DNA of 64,000 bases from Paragordius varius. Its lineage: Eukaryota; Nematomorpha. Location: NCBI GenBank assembly GCA_964247055.1, contig OZ176052.1:4092001-4156000 (forward strand). The letters run 5' to 3'. Positions 12,246 through 23,687 of the stretch are shown one piece after another. Every line of letters starts with the position of its first letter. Positions within the stretch are counted from its first letter, which is position 1. The notes under the pieces are model-generated. The model was not told where the DNA came from and did not search any database. It saw only the letters and a list, made by a program, of their open reading frames with translations. The translations under genes were made by a program, and so were the position numbers.

Positions 12246-15200
12246 GAGCAGGAATTCGAAAATAGTAGTCAATATTCACCAATAAACACCCGTTCCCACA
12301 GCAGTGAAACATGCGTGCAAAGTGATTTAACCATTGATCAACATTGCAATCAAAGTTTCAATTCTATAAACCTAATAACTTCAAACCATAATTACCACAA
12401 TCTCGTGGGAAAAATTGCTTATATGGAAAATAAAACACATGCTGTAGTCAATCATCCCCATGATATGTTGTATAAAGATGGACAATATTACATGTGTGAG
12501 GATGATGATCATAACATGAATCAAACAAAACCGAATGTAAGGTCATCGGACTACCGACCCTTGCCAAAAAACATTGTTCTCGATGATTCCCAATATAATC
12601 CTACAAAAAACAAGCGTAGATTAATCCGTAAAAGTTTTTCCTTCAATGCATACGGTAGAGGTGGTGGTGGAACTCAGGGCAAAAATGATCACAAAAGTGA
12701 TCAAAACTCAGCCAAATGGGGCAGTCTATTAAAAACTCGTAAACTTTCCGTTATACTACAGGGTAAACCTTTGCAAACTGATGGAATTAAAGATAGTTTG
12801 TATGGCCATTCCAAACCCACATTAGGCGGCGCACCACCTTTCCAATGGCCAAGAATATCGGCACTTCTTAAACGACTCTTGAAATTTGGTGTGCTGCGTC
12901 ACAGCGATCATCAATCCCGACAGCTTATTAGAAACGAACCATTTTTGACGCAAAAACAAAGTAGTATTAGAATTAATGATAATAATCCAACTTTTGAGCT
13001 AAAAGCTGAGAATGACAAGTTGTTTAACACTAAAACTTCTTCCGCTACTTCTGATAAAATTGATATCGGAAAAACGGTAAAGGAATCTCTTACTACGACT
13101 TTGGCGGAGGAGAACCTCTGCTTAAATAGCGAAAATGTGAAAAAGAAACCTATGGTTTCTACAACAACTCAGGTATACATATTGGTTTTTTTTCCAGTTA
13201 AAGAGTAATTTATTAGTTAATTTTACCATTTAACAAAGTATTGCGGTGATTTTTGAATCACTTAAATACTTGTGATATTTTGAAAAGCATGTAGTATATT
13301 TTAATATTTTATGTGCAAAAATCGTTGAATTTAGGTATTTCTAGATCAAAAATCTCCCCCCATGTCTCAGGAAAAACACAGGAAAAAAACAGAACAACTC
13401 AGAAAATCATTACGGCGTCTTAAAGCGCATCAAATTTTTTGTGGTGGTGGTACCACTAGCCTTGATCCTTACAAAAGTGAACGAGAGGATGATCTTTATA
13501 TGTGCTATCAACTACCAACTTTTCGTGAAGATGAAACTTTGTACCTGAAAGCTATTCAATCATCCCAACTTTCCAACCCATCCGAAAACTTGACAATGCC
13601 AAATGGCATTACAAATGCAACAAATGTAATACGTGTTAAAAACCATCATTCCAAACCAAATCAAACTTGCACAGATCGCAGTAGTTGTTTAAAAAGGCCA
13701 ACCATATCACATATTATAGAATCGATTGAACGTACGTATCATTGCTTGAACCAGAATCATAATTTATATAATACATTTTCCCTTACTTCTCTCAAAGATG
13801 GCCCGCCAAATTTTACACATAAAAAATCGGAAACGTTAAATAAATTAAACATTGGCCAAACTAATGAAAATCGTAGCGCTAATCAATCAATAATAAATAT
13901 TGTAGCTAAAACCGAAAAATCCCTCAATAACTCTATCATTACACCACATCAAGAACTATATCTGTTTCGTATCAACAAAGTTATATCTCCAGCAAATCGC
14001 TTATTATCTACTAGAGGCAATATTTGGCTTCCTAACTTTGTTAACTCTAATCTCCTTAATAAAACATTGCCGAATATGCCTAGGTATAATGAATCCGATA
14101 TTACCCAAGAAAATAATAGTATCCTTTACGATAAAGAAGATGTTACATTAGAAGCAGATGAATTGATGCTTTCATTGTCTTCTACGCTAAATTTGAACAG
14201 GTAATTTCTTGTTTTTTCAGTTGGTAATATACTTTGTTTTAGTAAAAATTGAATATATAGGAATTGTTTGTTTGGATGTAACAAATATTAATATATTTTA
14301 AACATGCCTTATTAACTCATGTACGTATTAGCATAAATTGAGTTTTTACTAAAATCTAGGCTCTGATAATTTGCTACGATCAAATGATCACGTTATATTC
14401 TATTTTTTGATCCAATAAATATTTTAAATTTATGATATCCATGATTTAGCTCAAACGACTCCCCAGACCCCATATGTTGTTCAACTCCACTCTTCCAGGA
14501 GGATAAAAGTAGGGATAGCAATACATCCGTGCTGGAACAAACATTTACAGGTGCAAAAGTATCGGAATCTTTAAATGAATCCGTCTCATCTATCTCCTCA
14601 GCAGATTTAATTGATTTGAAACAGCTTGATAGCTGGGAAATTTCTATGCTACGTATTTTTACAATCAGTCACATAAAAAATATCATTAAAAAGATGGACT
14701 GTTTGAACAATCCTGTACCTAGGTGTGAATCGCCAAAGTCACTCCAAGCTACAAAAGCTCCAACAAATGTATCGCGGTATATGACCCCATCTCCACCCAT
14801 TATACCAACTGATAGGTTTGACATGTATAATAATACATTTTATAAATTATTTTACAGGATTATCATAATTAATAATCATTTTTTTTCAAATTTTGTTCTA
14901 ACTATATTTTATCATTAACTATTTTCTTTTGACTTTAGTTAATTCATTGAAATAGATACTACCATGTATCGAAAATTTCGGATATAGTTCAATTTAATAA
15001 ATTTTAGGATAATTTAATTATTATTGTAACATAAAATATTCGTTCTCGTTGTAAATAATAAAAATGATTTAAATTTGAGTATATTTAACTAAGAATTTGT
15101 GAATAGAATATTTTTGTTTGTTATTTTGTTTTTTTTGGGGGGGGGGCATAATGTTACCCCTTTTTTAAACCAAAAAATTTTGACTTATTATTTATAATTA

Positions 15201-16006
15201 TAGAAAACACTTTATACTCTTCTAATATTTTTTTTGCGGCAGATTTATAACCTAACCAATCTATATGGTGCTTTAAATTTAAAATCAAAATTTATCACAT
15301 TAAGTAAATAACGCTAATTATACGAATCTTTATACATAAAATTATATAGCTCTTTTAGGCCAATCCATAAACATAAGAAAGATTTAAGAGCCAGCTTCCG
15401 ACGCATCTTTAAGAAAGGAAACGTTAGCAATAAAATTAATGATAATGGCAAACATCTCATTTCCACATCAGTTTCTGAAAACCTAGACCACTATACGGTA
15501 TCTTTGCATCGCAAAAAATTGACAAAACCTTCATTTGATGTATTTGGCTTAAGCCTCGGGGATTACGCCCAATTATTTGGTTCAGAAGTCATTATTCCGC
15601 CACCTATCTCAATTTGTTGCATGCGAGCCATAGAAAGTGAACATGAAACACAAGTAGGCCTATTTCGAAAAGCCGGTTCCAGGCAACGCATTTCGAAACT
15701 CCGAGAATGGATTAATGGTGATTTTTATCACATATATTACAGTAAGATTAACAAATGATTATCACGTAAAAACTAATGAATATCCGAAAAAATGATTAGC
15801 ACATGGTTAAAAAATATGTTAAATTTGTAATTAGATACAACAGGAAGGATTCATCAAGGGTAGTATATGGTGTATTCATATATAATTTTCGACTATGTGC
15901 CAATCATTTTTTTGGATATTCATTTGTTTTTTGTTATAATCATTTATTAATCTTACTGTAATTAATTTTTTTAACTTTATGTTATTTTTACGGTATAAAA
16001 ATTGTT

Positions 16007-16044
<38 letters not shown>

Positions 16045-16954
16045 AATCATGACATTTTTACAAAAATTTGAAATTACAATCATATAGAAAAAACGTAAAA
16101 GTAAATATTATTGAGCAAAGACATACAAAATTTTTTACTCTTTAATTTTTTTTCAGCCAAAATGATAACAACAGTGGATTATATAATAGAGTGTGTTATT
16201 CATCCACTTCTCCTTTTTTTGCCTAAACGATATGATATAACAAAAAATAAAGGTTTAAAAAACATGGTCATTTAAAATATACGAGTCTTTTAGTTTTTTT
16301 ACCTTTTATCATTATATTTTTTACCATGTGCATTTTCGACAGAACAATCAACAAATTTTGTGTGTGAAAAGATGACACAACATAACATAACTGATAGATT
16401 GGAAAAAGAAAGACTTTTATACGATAAATTTGCTGCTTTTCGGAAACACGAATTCATAAGCCTAATTGATGTGGGCGATGTTATAAAACAATTTTATCGA
16501 CAATTACATGGAGGTCCCCTGTTCAATGCAACATATGGTACACTCTTAGTCACCCTTTTTAAACTGTGCAATTTAAATCCAACAGTAGCTATAGAAAGTA
16601 AGTAGTAGTATTAATATTTTTTTTACTGAAATAAATATTGGATTAAAACATATATTTAGGAATTAAAATTATTTTTAACCTTGGAATGTATAATTATATT
16701 TAGGGTGTATGTATATTGTATTAATTAATTTTTCATAAAGCTACAACGCAATTATGGGTTTTGTTTCATCGTAAATTTAGTTATACGTAAGAGTTATTAT
16801 ATATATGTTTACATTAATTTTATTATTAATAATTATGGACAAAAAATTTTTAAAAAATATATTTTTTTAAGTTTTTTTATTTCTTGATAAGGTTTCCCAG
16901 GGCATTTTTAGCATCTTCCCTATATTTTTCTGGATGTGTCGTAAAGCCTAAATT

Positions 16955-17018
<64 letters not shown>

Positions 17019-19269
17019 GATTTGGTAGATTATCCATATATTGTTGTTTTTACTTTCCGTTTTAAGGTGATTTTTTGGCACGCATTTGTCAGGATCATTG
17101 TTCGCAACTTTTAAATAGTTTTTATTCTATTATTTTTACGAGATATGAGATAAATTTAATTATTATAATAAAATCGTTTTTTTTAAAAAATTATCCAAAA
17201 ATATATGTATCAAATAATAAGGCGGGTAGATATCTATGGTTTAGAATATGTACCAATTTAGGAATTTTTTTATTTAAAATCTTTTTTTATTCAAGAACAT
17301 GGTTTTTGCATATAAAACAATGTATACAACTCTTTAATTTTAATTATGCTTCTTATTTGTTTTGGAACAAAATTTTTGACAAAATCTAACATTTAGCAAC
17401 CTGGTTTTGACAATTTATATTTATATCGTTCGGCAATCTCATTGCATTATATAATCACATTTATTCATGTGGTAAACAATTTTTATATCATATTAATAAT
17501 GGTACTCTCTATAAGAGTTTAATATATTCTGATATCGGTTAACATACACTTGATAATTTTGAAGTTTTTATCTAAACAACTTCTAAATTCCCTTTTGTTT
17601 TTGTATTTAAGATTTGTTCATTTCATTGGTTTTTTATTAGCAATGAATTATTTTTTTCTAATTAATTTGTGTTTCTCTAGAACCACAAATTAGCACAAAA
17701 GATTTGGTAGCTTTGATATTATGCACAATTTTACCCCTAGAAAATCAAATACTTCTCCGAGCCTTTCTTCAAACTCTGAATTGTATATCACGGGGGGGTC
17801 AATCAAGACAGACTTTTTGCCCCCATAAAATTACTAATGAAAGAGTATCCCCACCACCCCTGACAATAAAAAAATCTACGCAAAAACCCAGTATGTCCGC
17901 GAGAGGTCTTGCTATATGCCTTGTTCCAACACTCTTTGATATGGATGTGTTTGAGAGTCCAAATCACCACGCTAGTTATAATAGCAACAATGAGAATTAT
18001 ACAAACTCTATAAAATGCAATAAAATATCTACACATTTATCCGACACTGAAACTAAACAAATGAATCACTGTGAAAATGATTTTAGTCAGCAATCGCTTG
18101 AAAGTATACCACATCAAAAGCATAATAATAATAATAATACTAATCCACCGAAAGGCGTTAAAAAACTTAAACGTGGCAAAACATTTTACCCTAACGCATG
18201 TAGTAGTTTACCATTAAAAAGACTGGCGGAGCATAAAAACGAATCGCAACACACAGGTATAACTCAGGAAAATTGTTTGGAAGATAAACGATCAATCTTA
18301 AATTCTAATCTAAATTCTTACTGCGAAACAAAAGGCTCACATGATCAAAAATTACAAAATGAAAATAATAATTCACCATATACATTACTACACATCAATG
18401 ATGCCATCGATTGCCTTACATACATGATTGAAAATTATTTAACACTTTTTAAGGTAATCATATGTATTTTATAATCATTAGTATTTAACGCAATTAAATT
18501 TGATATATATACATTTTTAAATAATTTACAATGTGATCATAGATTCCTATATCGATTTTAACAAGAATCAGGGAAGAACGAAATAAATCTTTAACACATA
18601 AATAATCTTCAACAGAGAATATTATTATGACTTAATTTGGAATATAAATCAAAATCAAACACTTTGAAATTGTCGGTTGAGTGATGTATTTAAGGTTGTA
18701 TTTATTTTTGAAAATACGTTTTAAAAATTATTTTTACTCATTATGTTTACTCCCAATATTACAATAAAAAATTTATAACCATTTGGAAATATTAATTTTT
18801 TAAAATAATATGCCGTTTGATATTTTAGGATAACTGAAATTTCGTAAAAATTATGTTTAAAAAAATTATGTATAGTTTAGTTTTTCATATTAAAAGATTA
18901 TTTGTTTTTGATCCTATATTGCATTATAATATTATATTTTGTCGCGTTGGTTTGATTCCTAATTACTTTGAATATAGCTCATACTTACGTTAATAAATAA
19001 TACTTTAAGTATTGATGCTTAATTACAAAATCCAATCCTGATACTTTTTACAAATTAATTATAACAAAAATAAAGATACCATGGTATAAAATGTTTTTAA
19101 AATTTGTTTAATATTTTTAAAGCATGTATGAAATATTGATTTAAGTCTAATCCAAATTGTAATGCTTATTTTTTTGGCTATAGGACTCTTCAACGAATTC
19201 AACTTTATTTCTCTGATCAACGCATTTATGATTTTCTTGATTCAATCACATCAAATAGCTCAAAACAGT
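12246..19269 (+). CDS. RhoGAP-domain protein (5' end not found)
   Basis: Coding exons in consistent phase are 12246-13172, 13335-14200, 14450-14815, 15359-15717, 16343-16597 and 17681-18453, giving roughly 1,180 codons. A short last exon starts at 19184. The first listed exon opens at a splice acceptor, so a start exon lies further upstream. The first 700 or so residues are low-complexity and basic, without a domain I recognise. The RhoGAP domain begins near FDVFGLSLGDY in the exon at 15,359. Its arginine finger is in QVGLFRKAGSRQRI (codon at 15,666). It continues through DVGDVIKQFYRQL and GLAICLVPTLFD and ends at YMIENYLTLFK. The finger region is closest in my memory to DLC1/STARD-type GAPs, but no START domain follows. 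The conserved Asn before LA (usually N-L-A) is Gly here (17,905), and an Asn-rich insert of over 150 residues separates LVPTLFD from the last helix. The family role is stimulating GTP hydrolysis on Rho GTPases; activity here is uncertain. With the acceptor at 19,184, phase 0 gives a quick stop near 19,216, while another frame stays open to about 19,269. Confidence 0.85.
15738..15960. mobile_element. MITE with about 66-bp inverted repeats, in a RhoGAP intron
   Basis: A 223-bp element. The left arm starts TACAGTAAGATTAACAAATG and the right arm, inverted, starts TACAGTAAGATTAATAAATG. Both include AATGAATATCC and AAAAAATGATT blocks. It sits about 20 bp inside the intron that follows the exon ending at 15,717. 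Ends match the other TACAGT MITEs; the arms are unrelated to theirs further in. Confidence 0.9.
16010..16041. repeat. (TA)n microsatellite in a RhoGAP intron
   Basis: A TA dinucleotide tract of about 32 bp. Confidence 0.95.
16956..17013. repeat. (TA)n microsatellite, longest in the window
   Basis: A 58-bp TA dinucleotide tract inside the RhoGAP intron between 16,597 and 17,681. Confidence 0.95.
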
Positions 19270-20035
19270 AAAAAACATTCCTACTTTCCGCATTAAACAT
19301 CACACGGCCATTAAATCAAAACGATTGATTAATCATGAATTCCTAAGGCTACAGATAATCAGTTTTAATGATGATTTTATTTTATCAGTTCAAATGTAGA
19401 TGTATCCAACAAATATTGCAATATTATTGATCAAATGTTTTGTAAAAAATTTAATTAATGATTACATCTTTTTTATGTCAAATTTTTAATTATATATCTA
19501 TATAAAAGAATTTTAGATTAATTTAATTATCACATATTTTTTTGGCATAATATATTGTTGAGAAAAATTAATTTAAACAATAAAAGCCATAATTAACGGG
19601 TTTACACATATCATTTGAATGAAAATTAAATTATTTTTGTGTTATTACCCATCCATACTAACATTGTTCCCATAAATACATTACACACATATTATACATT
19701 ATTTAAAAAATGACCAATTATATTGTCAATTTTATAGTTATTGAACTATTATTGTCTATGAAAAACATATATAGTTGTAATAAATAAATAAATATGTTTA
19801 TATGGAATATTTAATTTATATCCTTGGTCTCAAACGTTTTTGTATCGATTCAGCTTTTAAAATGAGATTTTTTAACATTTTTTTTCTTTGAAACAAACCA
19901 ACAATATTATGACAACTTTGAGTACCGCCCACAAAATATTGCTATATATTATGCATCTATTTTAAATAGTCTAAACCAATGTAAGGGGTAACATGCTATC
20001 CTTTCTGTTTTTCTACAGAGTTGGGCTGCTTTTCT
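19270..20035. other. Intergenic interval downstream of the RhoGAP gene
   Basis: AT-rich with no supported gene. It contains several AATAAA-like strings (for example near 19,780) that could serve 3' end formation of the RhoGAP transcript. Confidence 0.5.
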
Positions 20036-20260
20036 TACAGTCATGTATCCTTTATTTTATCAAAAATTTATTTTTTTCGTTAAATGAGTATAAATATTTG
20101 GTAAAAAATGGAAAAAAAACAAGAGCTTTATATGGTATTAACATCAAAAAAGTATAAAAATTACCATAGAACTCTTGTTTTTCCATTCTTTACCAAATAT
20201 TTATACCCATTTAACAATATTAAAATAAATTTTTGATAAAATAAAGGATACATGACTGTA
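20036..20260. mobile_element. MITE with about 95-bp inverted repeats (TACAGT ends)
   Basis: A 225-bp element between the convergent RhoGAP and coiled-coil genes. Left arm: TACAGTCATGTATCCTTTAT. The right arm, inverted, begins identically, and both arms run on through a TTTGGTAAA block to CAAGAG. Nearly the whole element is palindromic, leaving a loop of about 40 bp. Confidence 0.9.
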
Positions 20261-21715
20261 TATACTCGTTTTATGATTTTGCCTTTTTGAAAAAATCGCT
20301 CACATTTTTAAGCATTCTCATTTATGCCACGTTTATTTCGTATATAGCCCATGTTTAGGAGTTACGTATAATGGATTATAAATCCATTTTTTTAAAAATC
20401 AATATGTTTGTGTTTTATACCGATTTTCTAACTAAACCAACTAGCATTCTTATATTATCATATTTTTTTTAATAAAAATTGCGAAATAATTATTTTTTTA
20501 GTTCCCTAAATACATTGCGACGAGGCGTATTAAAATAAATCCTTTCCCCACCCATAAGCCGTATATTATTAAAGAAACAGATCGAATCATTAACTATAAA
20601 AACCGCTTCATCTCATCTTTTTAGTAAATGGCCGAAATATTGTATTCAAATAGGGTTAAATGTCGGGTTTTAATGCACGTTTTGAAATGACAAATTTTTG
20701 GAAATTGTGGAATTATTTAAAATTTTGGAGTGTAAGCCTCCAATTTAATATATTCTGACTTCAGTTTAAACACCAGTAACAAAATGCCGTACATACAAAG
20801 CTAAATTTTTTGCTCAGAAAAATATTAATCTGTATTCCATTCTATTTTTTTTACAAATTCCTTATTGTGCCCATATCTAAAGCTTTATTTCTTTAGCACA
20901 AAAATTTATGAACAAATAGTAACGACAAAAAATCATTTTAGTATTTTATATCAGATGAGGGATGTTGTAATTGGACTATATTTTTAAAATTGGATATCAA
21001 CCCTTGTTATTCCCTAAGATATAATTGTTAAAAGTCAATTTCATAATTTTAATTTCAATGAAATCTCATTTTGAATTGCTTATTAAAATTAAAATAAAAG
21101 GCAGTTAATGGTATTTAACTTGCGTAAATTCAATTTTTCCGATTAAATTCAAATGTGACATGTAAATATTTACTTCGATATCTGATATAGCCGGAATGTA
21201 TCCCATACACAAAATAAATTAAAAATTTTTGATATAAAACTAAATTCATTATAAATATATATTTAAATAAATAGACTGATACACTATCGAATATTGCACA
21301 TAATTGAAATAGTTAATGAATGACCCCGAAAATATAAATGCACTATAAAATAATAATGACAAGACAAAATATATTTTTTGGCTAGTTTGGTCCATATGAT
21401 TGATCACATCGTCCAAAACCTTCCAATTTTTGTAAACGATTTCGTAGTTTAATAATTATTTTGCAGTATAATTTCTTTTTCTATAATAAAAATAATAATT
21501 CAAGAATTGATTTAAAATTTAAGCTTCATGAAAGCAGGAATTTCCAACAATCGGCCCGCTGGCTGCTATGGCCCTCCAATAATATATTGGCAGTCCGAAA
21601 GAGATTCATATACAACTTTACATAATCCAAATAAAATTAATTTTCTTAAAATAATTTTTCAATTAAATTTTTCCGAGTTAAGGCAACCAGAAAAGTTGTT
21701 AAATAAATAGTATTT
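20261..21715. other. Intergenic interval between convergent genes
   Basis: AT-rich. One short open stretch at 21,528-21,710 on + (starting MKAGISNNRPAGCYGPP) is less AT-rich than its surroundings. It lies directly beyond the stop codon of the minus-strand coiled-coil gene, and no partner exon, domain or homology could be assigned. Confidence 0.4.
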
Positions 21716-23632
21716 TTACAGAAAATAATTATTAATGCCCATATATTTTACAAATGCGGCCGGGTAAGTCGATGGTGTTGGACACCTTAAAGTTTTAATA
21801 AAAATGTCATTAAAAATAGCACTAACTTTATCGTAATCTTGAGTTTTGTTTCGGAGATCATTAGAAATTTTTTCTTTGCACTCTTGCAATTCATATATCT
21901 GTCGGTTCATGTCATCCTTTTCTTGAGTAAATTTGAGAGTTAATTTACCGATACTCTATTAGATGCAAAAATGAAAATAAATGGTATCAAAATATTATTA
22001 ATACAAATCACATATATTACAAAAGTATTAAACAATGAATATATGCGTTAATTAAACAACATATATATATATATATATATATAAAGAAACAATTGCTTTT
22101 GTAGTACATTACCATATTTTTTATCCTTTATATGGTATTGGTTAAGAATATGATTTATAAATTTATAATTCCATAATTATATGGGTTATAAAAAAGAAAT
22201 GACAGTCTTTAACCTTAGTCGTCAGGCTTTGCAAAAAAATATTCAAATTTATGTAAAACAAATCAAATTGTCCAATCGTAAATTTTAATCACTATTTAAT
22301 TTGACTTTTAAATGTATTTGCATATTTTTATATCTCGAAAATAATTTATACTGTAAAATATTCAACATAAAAAAGTTTTGTTTTAGATACTTTTTTTATT
22401 CATATATATTTATACTGCATTAAAAGTTCCAAGAGCCTGTTGTAAAGTATCTTGACAATTTTGCATAGTACATTGGAGATGAGTTATTGATTGTCCAACC
22501 CCAATTTTTTCTGATCTACTTTGCATTAAGGCAGTTTCACAAACGTTTTGGAAATGGGTTAATTGCGACTTATGTCGAGATTGAAGGGCCGTTCTAATGT
22601 TACGTTCTTCGGCACATTGCCTTTGTAATCGATTTATGATTTCCAGTAAATTCCTGGCGTTGGCAATAATAAAATTAAATTAATCATGAGTTAAGATGAA
22701 TATCTAATGCGTTTTTATATAGTTTATCATACTTTACCGTAAAACATTATTTTTAGATTTGCTATTAAAAAGTTTGTGCAATAGTTGCCTAAATGATCGA
22801 CTGCCGAAAAGTTTTGACACCGTATTTTAAACGAGATTTAAAAATTTAGCATGGCTTATTTTCAACGTTCTAAACTTAAAATAAAAAGTCAGGCCATAAA
22901 GTTCGCATTTTATTGGTTTAAGCACTAATTTTAGGATTAAACATGTTAGATTGGTATTGATAGATGATCTTACCATAAAACAATAATTTATAAACTAAAT
23001 CCAAAAATCAACATATGTTATCAAATATTAACCTTTTATCGGAGAGAATAGCGAATTTAGTGGTTTGAATTATTTGTTCTTTCTCCGAATCAAGCATTTC
23101 CATCGCGTAATGTAACTTAGTTTGGGCCCCTTCCCATTTTTCTTTTTGAAGTTTAAGTTCTTGTGTCAAAGACGCGATTTGAGTTTTGAGTAAATTACTA
23201 AAATATAAATTTAAATACTTTTCGGATGACAACTCTACATATATTTGATTAGAATTTATTTGATATTTGTATGATTTTTCAGCTTGTTCATACTTTCTTT
23301 GAATATTATTGTCCAACAATCTAGAAAATAACTTTATTTGTATACTTGTGCTTCAGATTCTCATTTTCAAGTGTTAAATTGGTATTAAATTCTTTTAATT
23401 TACGAATTTCATTTTTCAATTCATTTTCAGTATTATTATGTTCGGCTAGTGGTTCCCGTTTTAAATGAATTGGCTGTTGAAACTAATAAATAAAACCATT
23501 TTATACTCTTTGAATACAGATTGTTTTATATATATTTATAAGCTCTTCATATTCTTCGGTTTGTTTAATATGCAAATCTGTGAGATTGATTAGCCCATTT
23601 CTAAAATTTGTTAAGGGTTCATGGCTTGTCAT
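21716..23632 (-). CDS. Coiled-coil protein of unknown family, five exons, two mini-introns
   Basis: Reading on the minus strand, exons are 23632-23507, 23482-23346, 23320-23033, 22653-22416 and 21955-21716. They total 1,029 nt including the stop (342 residues), with all phases agreeing. The start ATG at 23,632 gives MTSHEPLTNFRNGL. Most of the protein is charged and heptad-like, for example TENELKNEIRKLKEFN, LTQELKLQKEKWEGAQ and NRQIYELQECKEKISNDL, so an extended coiled coil is expected. There is no membrane segment or catalytic motif. The C-terminus (RCPTPSTYPAAFVKYMG) is not coiled coil. Introns 1 and 2 are only 24 bp (23483-23506) and 25 bp (23321-23345). A further in-frame GT...AG stretch of 21 bp at 23198-23218 may also be removed. 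The gene is divergent from the YTHDC2-like gene, 55 bp between start codons. I do not recognise the family; centrosomal, golgin or kinetochore coiled-coil proteins are all possible. Confidence 0.8.
22058..22083. repeat. (TA)n microsatellite in an intron of the coiled-coil gene
   Basis: TA tract of about 26 bp, within the 460-bp intron between exons 4 and 5. Confidence 0.9.
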
Positions 23633-23687
23633 ATGAGTGGCCCCTTGTTTTTTCACATGAAAACGCACCTCATGTGGAAAATTTGAT
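23633..23687. promoter_or_regulatory. 55-bp divergent intergenic gap, putative bidirectional promoter
   Basis: Only 55 bp separate the start codons of the coiled-coil gene (- strand, 23,632) and the YTHDC2-like gene (+ strand, 23,688). Both promoters must therefore share this gap or reach into each other's first exon. The gap is less AT-rich than typical spacer here and has no clear TATA box. If the YTHDC2-like gene has an upstream non-coding exon, the arrangement would be an antisense overlap instead. Confidence 0.5.

Noticed and set aside
21528-21710. Plus-strand frame MKAGISNNRPAGCYGPP as a separate gene
   Set aside because: Only 60 residues, directly downstream of the coiled-coil gene's stop, with no match recognised and no splice partner; kept as a remark on the interval.
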